DNA of 64,000 nucleotides from Sporobolomyces roseus. Its lineage: Eukaryota > Basidiomycota > Microbotryomycetes > Sporidiobolales > Sporidiobolaceae. The position numbers and the translations under genes are program-made. The stretch covers positions 930,001 to 994,000 of the forward strand of contig JADILM010000001.1 of assembly GCA_016617785.1 (NCBI GenBank), written 5' to 3'. Under the pieces are notes generated by a model, which searched no databases, had not been told where the DNA came from, and saw only the letters and a program-made list of their open reading frames with translations. Below are positions 13,423 through 26,330 of the stretch, in pieces; position 1 is the stretch's first letter; each line of letters opens with the position of its first letter.

Positions 13423-13796
13423 CTAGCCACGCTTTGCACACCTTTTCGCTCGTTCGTATTCAGCTTCAAATTCCCGCAATCCGTTCTCTATCGCTACCTC
13501 AACCTCTTCGTGCCATGATCGCTCACGCTCTATACGTACTTGCTTCCTCCAGACGAGATTGGCGAATTTGTCGAGCAGATGAAGCATTTCGAGCATTTCC
13601 AGCGAGATTCTCGTCGGTAGCCTCTCGAGCAATACGATGGCGACGAGTGCAGTCAGATGCGGACAGGCTCGCTCCTGTGGAACGTACGTCAGCGGAAAGA
13701 CCGTCAGCTTGAAGTGGCACTGCAGAGAAGCGAAAGACGGACGAGAACGCTTTCCGATCTCAGATGTGTCTGGCCTACGAGCTCGGAAGTGCTCAT
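13423..13796 (-). CDS. Small helical hypothetical protein
   Basis: A candidate gene convergent with ARP10, only 87 nt from its stop. The minus strand is open from about 13700 down to the TAG at 13423 and encodes HLTALVAIVLLERLPTRISL, then LEMLEMLHLLDKFANLVWRK and a charged helix ending EFEAEYERAKRCAKRG. This is coherent amphipathic-helix composition rather than shadow composition. A CTGAC branch word and CCACAG acceptor lie just upstream, so a short first exon starting at the ATG at 13796 (MSTSEL...) is likely; the exact donor is uncertain. The first helix loosely recalls the start of small cyclin-box proteins, but I do not claim that. No family was recognised; the overlapping plus-strand frame has no better case. 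Confidence 0.42.
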
Positions 13797-14666
13797 TCGC
13801 GACAGACTGCCACCAGTGTGAATCTGGAAGGGAGGCGGATTGAACGAAGGAGAAAGAGATGAAACGACTGCGCGGTTTTCAAGTCACTGCTCAATTCGAA
13901 GTCACCTCCTTGTATCGCCGATGACTCGGTGTTGACTTCAATGGTATAGTGACCGCTCACTGATGTCACTCGACACCTGGGTCCTGAGCTTTGACTAAGT
14001 CACAGCCTTCGAAAACGTCGAAGAGTCGAAATTTGTTGCGAAATAACGAAATTCGCAAGAAATCCGCTCTTCACCTCGCTCTTTCGCCTCAGAGACCAGT
14101 TGAAGCAGCCAATTCGAACGTTTGCGATCGACCGTAGGCGCTCTTTTCCTCCTAGCGGGTGTAGCTAAAATCGCTCCATATGAATATGCGCTGTTTTTGT
14201 CAAAGAAGGCAGCGAAATGCTTGAAAGTCGATTTTGACCAAGTCCCTTCTCTTTCATCTCATTTCGTCTCTCTCTCGCCAAAATCACTCTCAGTATGCCC
14301 AATTTCTGGCTCAATCTGTAGATAGCTTAACCATCCATCTCTCCTCGACTGCTCTTGCCTTCAAACGTGCTAGTCACCTCACGTCGTCAACTTGATCTGG
14401 TAAAGTTTCGAATGTCTCCATATCAGCTACAACATTACGAGCGCTTCTACACGCCTTCCAGAGCCCCTGATGGAGCTCAGAAACACTCAATAACCCAAGA
14501 CAAGGTGAATGGGAAGATCTGCCGCCTTCAAAACTACTCTTTCTTTCCTTCTCTTCACTTCATCTCCCAAAAGTCAACCTCGCAATCTCGCCCAAACCGC
14601 TTGTCAGCACTATCTTGACCCTTTCAGCGACTCATATATCGTCCTCTCAGCTCAACAAAGCTAGAA
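13797..14666. other. Intergenic: ferric reductase upstream region
   Basis: About 870 nt with no supportable gene. Plus-strand frames at 14122-14325 and 14355-14618 lack any domain or splice context. It contains the TTGCGAA dyad listed at 14036-14058. It probably holds the promoter of the ferric reductase gene, where iron-responsive GATA-type sites might be expected; I could not establish any. Confidence 0.45.
14036..14058. repeat. Inverted repeat TTGCGAA-N9-TTCGCAA
   Basis: Perfect 7-bp arms with a 9-nt spacer, the same arm core and the same spacing as the dyad at 5635-5661. It lies about 610 nt upstream of the ferric reductase start codon. Confidence 0.7.
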
Positions 14667-17187
14667 ATGGCAGCGGTATTTGCCGAGGCAACGAGATCTT
14701 TGCTCCTCCCTCGCCATGATCATTCGACGTACACTCCCGCTGAAAAGGCTGAAATGCTCATTGATCCTTACGAGGACTCCCCAAAGTGTACGTTGCGCAT
14801 CTCTCTTGACCGATTGACCTTGTTCTGATCCCCTTTTTTCGGCGAGATTCGGTTAGACGCCAAAGCTGCCTTGATCTTCCTATGTTCCGGTATCGCTATC
14901 TTCGGATTGATCAACGTCTTCTCTATCATCTTACGCACAAAGTGAGTCTCTACCATGCCTCCCTTCAAAGAAGTGACCGAGCTGATGAGGCGATTTTTGA
15001 CAGAGCTGGTTCTCGAATTACTCGCTCGAGATATTACCGCCGTAAGCTCGCCGCTTATCGCTGGATCGAAAGCAGTCAACCAAAGGCGATCGGATGGATC
15101 CGCTTCCCTACCGTCGGCGTGATCTCTTTGATCGTAGTCTTTTGGCTTTTTATCGGTAGTGAGTTCAGTCTTTCGCCAAACTGTCTAACCTTCCAAGCTG
15201 ACCACCATCTCACTCCTCTTCAGTCTGGACCTTTGCTCAAACTCCCTACTATCGCTCACGATGGAACGTCGGTTCGCCCCCTCTCGCGATTCGTACTGGT
15301 CTCTTCGCCGTCGCGCTCTTCCCGTTCATCCTCGCTTTCGGTGCCAAATGGAACTTGATTGGCTTCATCGTCGGCTGCTCTCACGAGAAGCTACAAGTCT
15401 TCCATCAGTGGCTGTCCCATCTCTTCTGTGAGTCAAGCATTACCTCGATCTCGATCTCTCTTTCCTGATAAAAAGCTCACGTATCCTCTTCGACTCAGTG
15501 ATCCTATCGCTCCTTCACACTTTCCCCTTCGTCGTTCAAGGTACTCACGAGATTCGTCCCAATGTTGACGGTCTCAATCCTCACGGCTACTCCCAACTTT
15601 ACTATTCCTGGCATGTCAGCCATAAAGTCTGTAAGTACCCCTTTACTATTCCCACAAAACCTTGTCCGATCACTGACGAGACATTCAATTTGAATAGACT
15701 ACTGGAGTGGAATCGCTGCTCTCGTTCCCTTAGCCTGGTTGTGCTGGGCGAGTCTTACCCCGATCAGAAACTATTCGTACGAATTCTTCAAGTGGATGCA
15801 TATCGTGTCGGCCATCTTGTTCTCGGCATTCTTCTACATTCACTGCAATAACGTGAGTCTTCTCACATCGATTGTCATCTCTAGCAACGAATTTGACTTG
15901 ACCGTTTCGATTCTGAACAGCTTCTCACGTCCTGGTATGATGTCTCTTCTCCCCCTTTCAACAGCTTGTCTCGTGACTAAGCGATATATCATATGTAGGC
16001 ACTACATCTTTGGCGCTGCCGCAGTCTATTTGACTTCTGTAGTCGTCCGTTTCGGTCTACTCTTCACTCGTAACGGTCGTCATATCGCCAAAGGTCACGT
16101 CGAAGCACTTCCCGATAATGCAGTTCGAGTTACGATCAGCTTGCATCGATCTGCTGGTCACCGCTGGACGGCCGGTCAACACTTCTTCGTCAACTTCTTC
16201 AAAGTTCGCGCACTTGAGTCGCATCCATACACGATCTCGAACGCCCCTTACAACGATCCCAGCTCGAGTGTATGTACTTTCGAGAAACACTGATCTTTGA
16301 GGAGTCGCACTGACCTTTTCACTCGTCGAAATCCAGGCTGCTCCCGATCGTCTCGTTCTCGTCTTCCGCGTCAATCCTCTATCTGGTCTCGGTCCTCGTC
16401 TACTCCGTCTCGCTTCTTCGAGTACGCCGTCTACTCCTGTCCTCCTCGATGGACCTTATGGAGGACTCGAATCCCAAAACCGCGACTTTGGACGCCATCG
16501 TTCGCTACTTCTTATCGCAGGAGGAGCAGGCATCACCCTCAGCACTTCGATTCTCGAGGAGATCTGTGCGCGTGTCCGTCGACGCGAGGAAGGTGTCAAG
16601 ACGAAAAAGATCGAGATACTTTGGGCGGTCAAGAACGAAGGTTTGTTGCTTTCCTCTCGCTCGGAATAGTCTCGATGGCTCCGTCTGATAGGTCTATCTT
16701 TTATTGTCACAGATGCGAAGACCTGGGTCGAAGAACAGCTCGCTGCTATCATCGACATCATGCCTCAAGATTTCATCACTTTCCGTCTGTTCGTAACCGA
16801 ATCTAGCGCAAGCGCAAGTCATGAAGAGAAACTTGATAAGCTCGAACAGGAGATTGACTCTTCGAATACGAGGTAAGCTCTCCTCCTCACGACTACTCTA
16901 GAGGACTGATTCTGACAATTCGCTCTTCTCGCTTTTTCAGCTTGTCCTCATCGACATTAGTTCCCTGGATCGTCGAGAACCGCCGTCCATCCCTCTCCTC
17001 TCTTCTCGAGGAGCGCTTCGACGCTGGATCCTGCTGTTCCTCTATCGGTATCGCTTCATGCGGTTCTTCCTCGCTTACTACCGATGTTCGTCGAGCTGTC
17101 GCAGCAAGGCAGAAGTACATCGCATTCGCGTCGGAGAGCAAGGGAGTAGGAGAGATCGAGCTACACACCGAAGAGTTCGATTGGTAG
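14667..17187 (+). CDS. Ferric reductase-like transmembrane flavocytochrome
   Basis: An FRE/NOX-superfamily oxidoreductase that passes electrons from NADPH through FAD and two hemes across a membrane, normally to reduce Fe(III)/Cu(II) before uptake. About ten exons. Reconstructed order: a short N-terminus (MAAVFAEATRSLLLPRHDHS), a first helix, a loop, then the ferric reductase domain, with one His pair in FHQWLSHLFLILSLLHTFPF and a second in WMHIVSAILFSAFFYIHCN, each with the H-X13-H spacing of bis-heme ligands. The cytosolic half has the FAD motif HPYTISNAP, DGPYGG and the NADPH motif IAGGAGITLSTSIL, ending near SCGSSSLTTDVRRAV and the C-terminus EIELHTEEFDW. No clear signal peptide is visible. 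Substrate cannot be told from sequence; a plasma-membrane metalloreductase is most likely. Confidence 0.92.
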
Positions 17188-17577
17188 GAAAGGGTTCAGT
17201 CTGTCGGGGTCAGTTTTTTAGCTTCGTCGTTTCCCGTCAATTTCGTTTGTTTTGTACTTTTTTACTCGTTTACTTGCAATGCCTCCCCTCTCCTTCAGAT
17301 GTCTCTCTCTTGTGCTGTCGCTTGGCTGACTCCCTTCGTCGAATTCGAGCGGTACAGCTTCAAGGTCGAGTTGCGAGAATCTCGCAACCGACTTTCGCAA
17401 ACTTCAAGTCTGTTCCGATTCGGTTAATCCACTATCAGACTCAGTCCCCGGCCATACACTCTGAATCGACGAATCTCTATACAACAATCTGATTCTCGCC
17501 CATCTGCAGCTATCTCTCTCTTCGACTTGAGTTGATTCTTGATCCACTTCGGCCAACCATCTCTCGACTACATCGAG
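17188..17577. other. Intergenic: ferric reductase 3' flank / DOP1 promoter
   Basis: About 390 nt. It holds a 19-nt hairpin-capable palindrome (17370-17388) followed by another TTCGCAA word at 17394-17400. No gene seen. Confidence 0.5.
17370..17388. repeat. 19-nt palindrome GTTGCGAGA-A-TCTCGCAAC
   Basis: Two perfect 9-bp arms around one central base. It sits about 180 nt after the ferric reductase stop and 190 nt before the DOP1 start, so it could be a 3'-end hairpin or a protein-binding dyad. Confidence 0.7.
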
Positions 17578-20500
17578 ATGCCACCGATAGCATCAACATC
17601 AAGTGGTATCGCCGTTCCACCGACACTCACAACGGATGCACAGGCAGTCGCGGAGATTATGAGTAGGCGCTCCAGTCTCGGAAGGGTTAAAGAGTCGTTC
17701 AACGCGATGGCAGCTCAGGAGAAAGGTAAGCTGTGCGAATGTTGCTATCTGGCTCAGAGGGAGAGTCCTGCAGTCCAAGCCACGTTGATCTCGTTCGAGG
17801 TTGATGTGGTGGTTGAAGGATCCCTCCCTTCCGTCACTACGGTACAAGAGCTGACGAGGGTTGCTTGATCTGATTCCGATAGCTCTCATGAGTGATTCAA
17901 AGTATCGAAAATACTCTCAAGCAGTTGACAAGACGTTGCAATCTTTCGACCAAGTCAATGAATGGGCTGATTTCATCACTTTCCTCGCAAAGCTACTCAA
18001 GGTGAGCTCTATCATTCTATACAGGACAATAGAACAAATGCTGATAGGCGGGAGCGGTTCGATGTGACGTAGTGTCTTCAAGGATATCCTCAATTTCCAG
18101 TCATTCCTCATAAATTGATCGTAGCGAAACGACTATCGCAATGCTTGAACCCAGCTCTGCCGACTGGAGTACATCAACGAGCACTCGACGTCTACACCCA
18201 TATCTTGACGGCAATCGGAGTGAGTCTGAGGCATCTAATCGAATCTAGGAAGCGAAAAAGCTGACTTCTCGCTCTTCTCGCAGCCCGAGAATCTCCGGAG
18301 GGATCTTCCAGCATGGTCAAGTGGTCTCTTTCCTTTCTTCCAATATGCAGCGACTTCAGTCAAGGTATGAATCCCTGGGATCCAACTCTGCGATTTGCGC
18401 TGACTCTCGAGCTGTACTCCAGCCCATCGTTCTCAATCTATACGAGCGCTTCTACCTTCCTCTACAAGCTTCTCTACGACCGGCAACGAAGGCGTTCATT
18501 CTCGCGCTTCTACCAGGACTCGAGGAGGAAACAGGGGAATTCTTCGAAAAGGTCTGGTTCGCTTTTCTCGTTTGAAAAGGCTTTAGGCTCACTCGCTTTC
18601 TCGATGCATTTAGGTCGCTGAATTGCTCGATAGAATGTCCGGAACAGTCTCTCCAAGCTTCTTCTTCCAGAATCTCTGGCTCGTCCTGATCACCGCACCA
18701 AATTCTCGGATTCCCGCTCTCAACTACCTTTCACGACGTCTACCAAAGCTGGAATCCGACGAGAGTGAGTAGTATGCTCCCTAACTTCAGACCCAACCTT
18801 GCTTATCGAGATTAAAACAGGTCTCGCCGAGGTGGTTGGTCAAGACGTCGGATTGATGGTTCGAGGTTTCGCTGCTGCTCTCGAGGATCCGCAAATCCTA
18901 GTTCAAAGAGGCACTCTCGAACTTCTCATTACTACACTGCGACTGGATAGTGCGGGATTCAAGAAGTAAGTCGAGAACTTTGCTCGTCGTGAGCGCTCCG
19001 AGATCCGAACTAACGCTTGTCTCTGTCAATCTAGCACGAGACCCGAAGACAAAGTTCTCCTGATGCGAGCAGCTATCGGAGTCGTCCTTCGTCGTGATCT
19101 TTCGCTCTCTCGTCGACTCTACACGTGGCTCCTCGGCTCGAGCGATTCTTCCGAAGCACAAGTTCAGCATCTCCGCGATCACGGTCTCGAACTCTTGCGC
19201 CAAGCTCTCAAGATGGAGATGGACGCTCAGCATGGCGAGTCGGAAACCGCTGAACGACAGAGGCCATTCAAGATCTTCATCTCCCTGCTGGATAAGTGGG
19301 AGATTGGAGCTGTGTTGACGGAGGTCCTCGTCCTCGATGCCTTCGGATCACTACAGAAGAACCTGAGACCTGAAGACGACCACGATGAGGTATGTTCGAA
19401 CTGCTTCCTCGCCATCCTTGTGCTCTCAACTGATTTGATCTCTTGACTTTGTAGCTACTTTTGACGGGAAACATGCTCTTCGAAATCCTCGATCCTTTCC
19501 TGCTGTGGAAGCAGATCTATCTTTCAATCAAGTCAACTATGTCGTCCGAGGGTGGTGCTGTCGAGGTCGGTCCACTTACCACTGCATCGACAGCTGATTG
19601 AGATCTCACCAATTCGCTTCGATAGTCTCTCGAACTCACTCGTTTCATTATCCGAACATTCCGTCTACACGACGAGGAAGTTCAGAAGCTCCATGCTCCA
19701 TTCGCCGCATTCGCAATCCTGGATCGAATAGAGGTAAGCAGGTTCTTCGCCTCTAGTTTTGATTTCGCAGACCTGATCATTCGCTTTCAACCATAGTCGA
19801 CTCTCGACCCTGGCGATAGACAACTCTCCCATCTTTCGCTACCGACCCGAGCTCTCGTTCTCGTTTCAGATCTACTCCTCGAGATTCCCCAAACTTTCTT
19901 CTCCTCGCAAAACGATCATGTCGCTTCACCACCTCCTCCTCAATTCGGCCAATCGCTGGCAGAAGCGCTTTATGACGCACCGGATGTCAAGTCCGCTTCC
20001 CTCCCGGAGGTAGAAGGACGAGAGCTCCTCGCAGGAGGTATCGCAACTGCCCTCCGAATTGTCGAACGAGTCGCCGGAACTCTCCCATCCTCTCATGAGG
20101 CAGGAGCGACACCTCTCCTCCTTGCGGCAGTCAACGTCCTCGACCTCCTACTCCGAGCTACCGGTACACCTCCCAACCGGGAAGTTCGAATCTCCTGGTC
20201 TCCCGAAAAATGGGTCGATTCGCTCGTCAAGGGTCTCGAAACCACCCCAGCTTCAGTTTCCAGCTTTCCGCTACACGCTGCTATTGTTCGGATCGTATTG
20301 AGTTTGAGCAAGGCGAATGCGCTACGACCGTCGATGAATCGAGGCGGACGGAAAGTGCTCGAAGCTCTGTCCGGAAAGGTTAGTCAGCTCTCGTCATTCA
20401 TAAAGTGAAGTACGAGACTGATGCTCAGAGTGTTGTATGTCCAGTTACTCGACTACCTGCAACCGTCTTGCTCGCCTTATCACGTCGAAGCCGTCCAGCT

Positions 20501-23500
20501 CGTTTGGGCTGTCGACGCTCTTTCGGAAAGTCGGTATCTCGAATCGATGATCTCGCAACGACTATCTTCTTCGAACAGAGACATGCAAGTAGTTACATTC
20601 GAGGCATTCGGAAATCTCTGGCGATACACAGGTTCGTTCTCCCTCTCAAATCAAGGAAGAATGCCTGTGTTAACAGTCTGCTGATTTTGACAGAGGACAA
20701 TCAATTGCCTGGTGTCACGCTACGAGTCCCGATGTTCAAGATGCTTGACAGTCTCAAGGCCGATGATCTTTCGACACGAAGAGCTGCAGAAGCTTGGATG
20801 AGGTGCAGTCTCAAATCCTACATTCGGTTCACACTCTCCCTCTTCTCTGCGCTTTAAGGCAATTACTCATCTCTTTGCGTGACATAGGATTCTGGATCCA
20901 CTGCTCTTCGTTCTCCTCGATCCGGCAATCTCGTTCGAATCGCAAACTATCAAAGTTTCGGAAACTCGGATACCGACTCTGCTCTACCAACGCTCTTTCG
21001 ATCAATCGCGAGTCCAGCATGTTCTTGAAAATCTCCTCGCCCTCGCTCGATTCGGTGGTCAGGGATTCATTCGGATAGCGAAAGGTTCTTGGTTGAAACA
21101 CACTCTGGATCCAGCGTTGAGGGAGAGAGTGATGAGCTGTAAGCCCGCCTTCCATCGTCCTCGCATGAGACCCTGCGAAACTCAATAACACTCTACTTGA
21201 CTACAGCGGGTGTCGACAATCTCACCTATCTCGATGGACTCATTGTCGTGTTACTCCGGTATGTTCTTCTCTCGTTCACCGGCAGTCTCACACGCACTGA
21301 TCACGATTGTGTGATAGCTTCCTCCGAGCTGACCCGGGCCCAGCGCTCAGCTCGACCCTGACGCCTCTCACTCAGCATCTCCACGCCGTCGTCGCTGAAA
21401 TTCTCCAAGTCATCATCTCTCGAGGTGAATCTGAGATCGCTTCTCTCGCCTCGATCGAGTCTGCTCTCCTATCTCGTCTTTACCTCTGTGTCCATCGTGG
21501 CGACCTCGACCTTCAGAACAAGCTCCTTCACGTTCTGCATTCAGTCATTCACGCCAACGCTGGTCAAGCTCGACGTCCTTCTCCTCCAACGAGCGTACCC
21601 GAATTGGAGACACCGGTGGAGGAGAACCTCGCTCAACCTCCGGACCTCACGCATGACGAGTTCTTCGTTCGAGTCTTGTCGAATGCAGTGTCGGTCCAAA
21701 GCAACAATGCGATCATTCATCATTGGGTCGACTTCCTCTTGATGACTATCCCACTTTATCGACGATCGCTTCAGACTATCCTCTTACCCCTCATCGACAC
21801 CTTTGTCACTCGACTTCGTTCCCTCGTCATCGACTTCAAGAAGACCTACACTAATCTCGACTCTCCTTCGACTGCATTCGCCTCAACCGATGCCGAATAC
21901 ACTGTTCTCGTCAATGCACTCGAGCGACTTCTCGTCATGGCTCTTGCCGATCCGTCCACTGCTTCAGGAGAAGACGATTCGAAATCTTCGGAACGAGCTC
22001 CGAGCGAAGGCAGTTCAAGTGGAGGAGGAGGCTTGTTGGGCTACATGAGCAATGTTTTGAGTCACAGCGAAATGGAATCCACGGAACTATCAGAGGAGAC
22101 AAAGGTAAGCTAAATATCTCCTGCAATTCGCGTTCTTCTGTATTCACCACTTTCTTGTTTTCCCATAGACGAAGCACAGTATCCTCGAACGAGTACGGGA
22201 TGTCGTCAATCTATTACTGCTCTCATGGGACACGACAAGCGTTCTCGACGCAGCAGCTGGAGACGATCACGATACTTCGCAAGGCGTCTTCTCTGCTCGA
22301 GCGAAGTTGAGAGCGCGTCGAGCACTCGAGCGAGTCTACAAGAGCGCGACTCCAGACACCCTCGATGCGATCATCATGTACTGGGGACAAGCTTCCGAAG
22401 ATGAGGTACGATCTCCACCGTTTCAAGCACTCTTTCGATGCTGACTCAGCGACATTCTTCGAAATAGGCGTCGAGACTATTCACCATTCTACAAACCCTT
22501 GCACCGTCTCCTCGAACGGTCGTGGCAATGCTTTGCGACAAACTCAATCCGAAGCAAGCTTCGGTCGTCGACAAAAACAAGAGTCCTTTCGCTGCGTACG
22601 TGTTCTGTCGTCTTGAGCTCATATTCCGCTACTGACTTCCCTCTACTTGCAGTCCGAACGAGACGGCTCTCGCTTTCCTCGAAGCATACTTCGAACGTCT
22701 TGAAGGTGCTATGGCCGTTCAAGTTTGGAGCACTCTCCTCACTTTCGTTCGAGAGGTCCTCAACAACCTCACAGCAAATCGACCTCTCGTTTTCCCCAGC
22801 CTCAGGTAAGGTTCTCAATGAATCCGCTATCGTCCATCAATCTGATGTCGAGTCTCCACACAGGTGCTTCACCGTTCTATCGGAGAAAGTTTCCCAGACC
22901 AGCGCTCTTGAAGATCGACGGATGCGACGAGATCTACAGGAGACTTTCATTCGACTCGTAGACGCTTCTGTGCAGCTCGCTGGTCGGGCTGTCGAATCAG
23001 GCGTGTGGCTCAAGCGAAACAACGTCGATCGCTTGTCGAATGGTGCGTAAAGTCAGAACTCACTAGGAGAGAGATTGAGCTGACTTGCTTGAATTTGAGA
23101 GCAGGTGAGAGTGATAGTGTGCTTTCGGAGAAGACGAAGGAGGATACCGCTTCGATCGCAACTGAAACCGAGAAGAAGCTGCCGCCGACGACCAAAAATA
23201 TCGCTCGCGAGGTCGGTCTCTAGTTATCCTACTTGATGACGACAAAGCACTGACACCTTCTATCTCACAGATCACTCTCTTCCTCTCTCTGCGAGTTGTC
23301 AGCGATTTCCGACGTTTCCACATCGATGCCGACAAGACAGTCACGGCTTGCTCGAACATGGTCTATTACATAGTCGCGCCCGCGTTCAAAACTCGTACAA
23401 AGTAAGCAGAATAAGAGAAACATCCTTTCGTTCTCGCTGACCCGGAAGCTTTGAGCAGATCTTTCGACATTGATCCAGCCATTTTCGAACTCCTTCACGC

Positions 23501-24689
23501 AATGGTCAAGACTACACAAGCTTCAAAGTCGTGGAGATCGACAGTATCTGATGCGTTCGCCGACAACCGCTTCTTCAACGCAACTCCAGCTTCGAACGCA
23601 CAGTGGCAACCGCTCATTTCAGCTTTGATGACTACTGACAAGGAGCGACTGCCAGATCTGATCGGTAAGGCTCCTTCATCTGCATTCCGTATACAATGCT
23701 CACTCTCTTCGCGCGTCAATAGGCAAAGTTTCAACCGCTTCCTCGGCAAACATCTTCACGAATCGAGAGCTCGAAAGTCTCTCAAGAGCGCTCAGTCTGA
23801 GACGTCTCACCTACACGCTCTACACTTGCGAACGGGATCGATTCCTCACACAATTGCCTATCATCCAAGAGAAGCTTGTCGACCTCTTGCGTTCGAGCGT
23901 TGGCGATATGGTTCATGCAGAGGTAAGTCTCTTTCCGTTCCTCCGCTTTTGCACTGGCTGACCCGTTGTTGTCTCGTAGGTCTACCTTTGCCTTCGAGTT
24001 CTCTTCTGTCGTATCGGGAATCAGCATCTCGCTGGTCTTTGGCCTGTAATCCTCACCGAACTTGTGAGCGTTCTTCTCTTGAGATCCTCGAGCGAGAGCT
24101 TGCTTTCTTACAGTTTTTCTTTGCCATAGCTCCGACTGTTCGAGTCACTCGTTGATCGCAAAGTACCGGATGGCTCGGATCTGCTGCAACTGATCCTCTC
24201 GGCCTGCAAGTTCCTCGATCTCACTCTCGTGCTTCAAACCGAGGATTTCCAAATGTGAGTTCGTTCTCGCTGATTATGCTCGAGTACCTGGCTGAATCGT
24301 TTCGTGATTACAGTCACGAATGGATGTTTGTCACCGATACTGTTGATGCTATCTATCCTCCCGATTCGTGGTTACCTCAAGCAATCATGGATCGACTAGG
24401 TGAAATCCTCTCGGACCCTCAACACGCCTCTACCGCCGCTCCGATTCTCCCTGCCATCTTCTCGTCTCCCAACCTCAATCACGCTACACCTTCTCCGACA
24501 GAAGTAGCATCGTCGAATCCCTCCGCTCGTAAACCTCTACTCGCAGCTCGCAAGTTGTCGACGATTACGGAGCTCGAACCTTTCTTCGCAACTGTCAGTC
24601 TCGCAGCTTACGAATCGACTTACAACTGCAAGAGCGTAGATTGGCGAGCCGTCGAAACAGGACTCGAAAGGGATCTTTTTGAAGGATAA
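17578..24689 (+). CDS. DOP1: Dopey family protein DOP1
   Basis: A very large peripheral membrane protein (about 1,850 residues over some two dozen exons) that works with Mon2 and the P4-ATPase Neo1 in endosome-to-Golgi recycling. The N-terminal Dopey domain is clear: DSKYRKYSQAVDKTLQSFDQ, WADFITFLAKLLKCLQ, FPVIPHKLIVAKRLSQCLNP, ALPTGVHQRALDVYTHILTA and NLRRDLPAWSSGLFPFFQYA. Helical-repeat exons follow throughout, and the last exon ends with the typical family tail VDWRAVETGLERDLFEG and TAA. The start at 17578 was chosen because a Met-led acidic/Ser region in frame joins the first Dopey block after one intron. The KCLQ junction near 18067 required the acceptor GTAG rather than a later CAG. Exon borders in the middle third are not individually verified. 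Confidence 0.9.
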
Positions 24690-25100
24690 GAGCTTTTCAA
24701 TGAGTCTCGCAATCTCCTATATACCCCCCCAACTTGTACCATCGTTCAGATACCCACTTTGCTTTCCTTTACCTTTCTGTCCGACTGCCATGAAATGTCC
24801 CTTCATAAAGAAGGTCACACGATAAAATCCTCTTTCCTTTCTTCCTCTTGTCAGATCTTGACTGATGTGTGTATCTTGTCTGATGTGTTCGGCCACTCTC
24901 ATCGATGTGATTCAATTGACGTCTCTAATCAAGGAGCTTTGCTGCCGAAGAGCTTGTCAGCAATTCTGAGTCGACTTTTTCCTCGGGCGGCGGTCAAAAA
25001 AAAACGTCGGAGTCGGACTGTCGCTGATTCATCTTCTCTTCTCTTCACCTCTGCCTCTACTTCCCACTTCATCAGTTCCTAGCGACAGTGATCAATCATC
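24690..25100. other. Intergenic: DOP1 3' flank / Zn-cluster gene promoter
   Basis: About 410 nt, C-run at 24724-24731 and a run of A near 24998. No gene or repeat recognised. Confidence 0.5.
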
Positions 25101-26330
25101 ATGACAAAGGCGATCCTACCTAAAGGCAGCAGCTGCTCGACTTGTGAGCCTCTTATCGCGAACTCATCTTCTTCGCAGACCTTTTCGGCTGACTTCCTCG
25201 CCTCGCTCTCACCAGGCAAAGCGCGTAAAGTTCGTTGTGGTACGTCTTCATCTCTCTTGAATCCTCTCCGCTAGCTCCGACGATGGTCCGAGAATGAAAG
25301 GAGACCTCGCTACTTCGCTTAGAATCTCTCGAAACAATGACTAACGCGATCTCATCTTGAACAGACGCTATCCGCCCTGCATGTACTGCTTGCAAGAGGT
25401 CAGCTAGATTCAGACACGAGAACCCGGACGAAGTCGAATGCTGCTACACGACTACACGAAGGAGTTCAAAACGTGAAGACGGAGTTCTTGCGAAGGAAAG
25501 GATTGAGAAACGCAATGCAAAGGGCAAGGGCAAGGAGGTCGTTTCGACGAGCGATGAGGAAGATCTCATGGGATCTGTTGATGGGTCGTCGTCGTCGAGC
25601 TCTATATCGCCTTCGATAACATCGAAAGAACGTGAGTTTCAGTATTCTCTTCTTTTCCCTTCATCGCCTTACTTCTTGTCTCACACGGTCTTCTCTTCCT
25701 GTCGCTGTCGCAGACCTATCATCCGATCGAGACACTTGGACTACACCGCTTCCTCCCTTCTCGTACCCTACGAGATCGGAATCTGATCCCTCGCGATCCC
25801 TTCCTTCCTACGATTCGACGGCGTCAGCTTCAAATTCACCAATAGACGATTTCAGCTTTCCCCTCGACCTCCCAGTCCTCTCCTCGACGTCTCTACCGCT
25901 CTCTTCCGAATACTTCCCACTCGCGAACGACATGCTCTTCGAATCTTCTTCTTCATTTTATCCCGCTCTTTCAGTTTCTCCATCAAAGCTTTCCACTACG
26001 CAACTCCTCATCCCACGTCAAGACTTTGACGCTTCCTACTCCTACGCACAACAAGATCCATTCCTCTCCTCTCCGTCCTCGATCTCATCCTCAACGTACT
26101 CCTCTTCCCTCTCGTCGTTCGATCCTTCCGATCACCCCTTTGCGCTAGCCGACGAACTCTCGTTCTATCACTCTGATTCATCCGTTCCTCCTTCACCGCC
26201 TTTCTCCCCTTCGATAGAGCCGGCGAAGGAAAACTTTGATTTTTCGCATTGTTTCTTACCTGATGCGAACGGGTTCGAATCCTTGACGCTACCGTTATTT
26301 CAACCATACCCTTCTGGTCCTGCGTGGTGA
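25101..26330 (+). CDS. Zn2Cys6 binuclear cluster transcription factor
   Basis: A fungal-type DNA-binding regulator. The cluster is assembled across introns: SSCSTCKARKVRCDAIRPAC followed by TACKRSARF and a final ECC, giving spacing C-x2-C-x6-C-x6-C-x2-C-x16-C. Two introns interrupt the cluster itself (after CST and after VRC), and a third follows SITSKE. The rest is low-complexity: a basic stretch (KERIEKRNAKGKGKEV) suited to nuclear import, then a long Ser/Pro/Asp/Phe-rich region resembling an activation domain, ending FQPYPSGPAW. No fungal-specific middle homology region is visible, and at about 370 residues the protein is short for the class. Target genes cannot be inferred; the neighbours are housekeeping genes, so it is unlikely to be a cluster-specific regulator. 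Confidence 0.85.
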
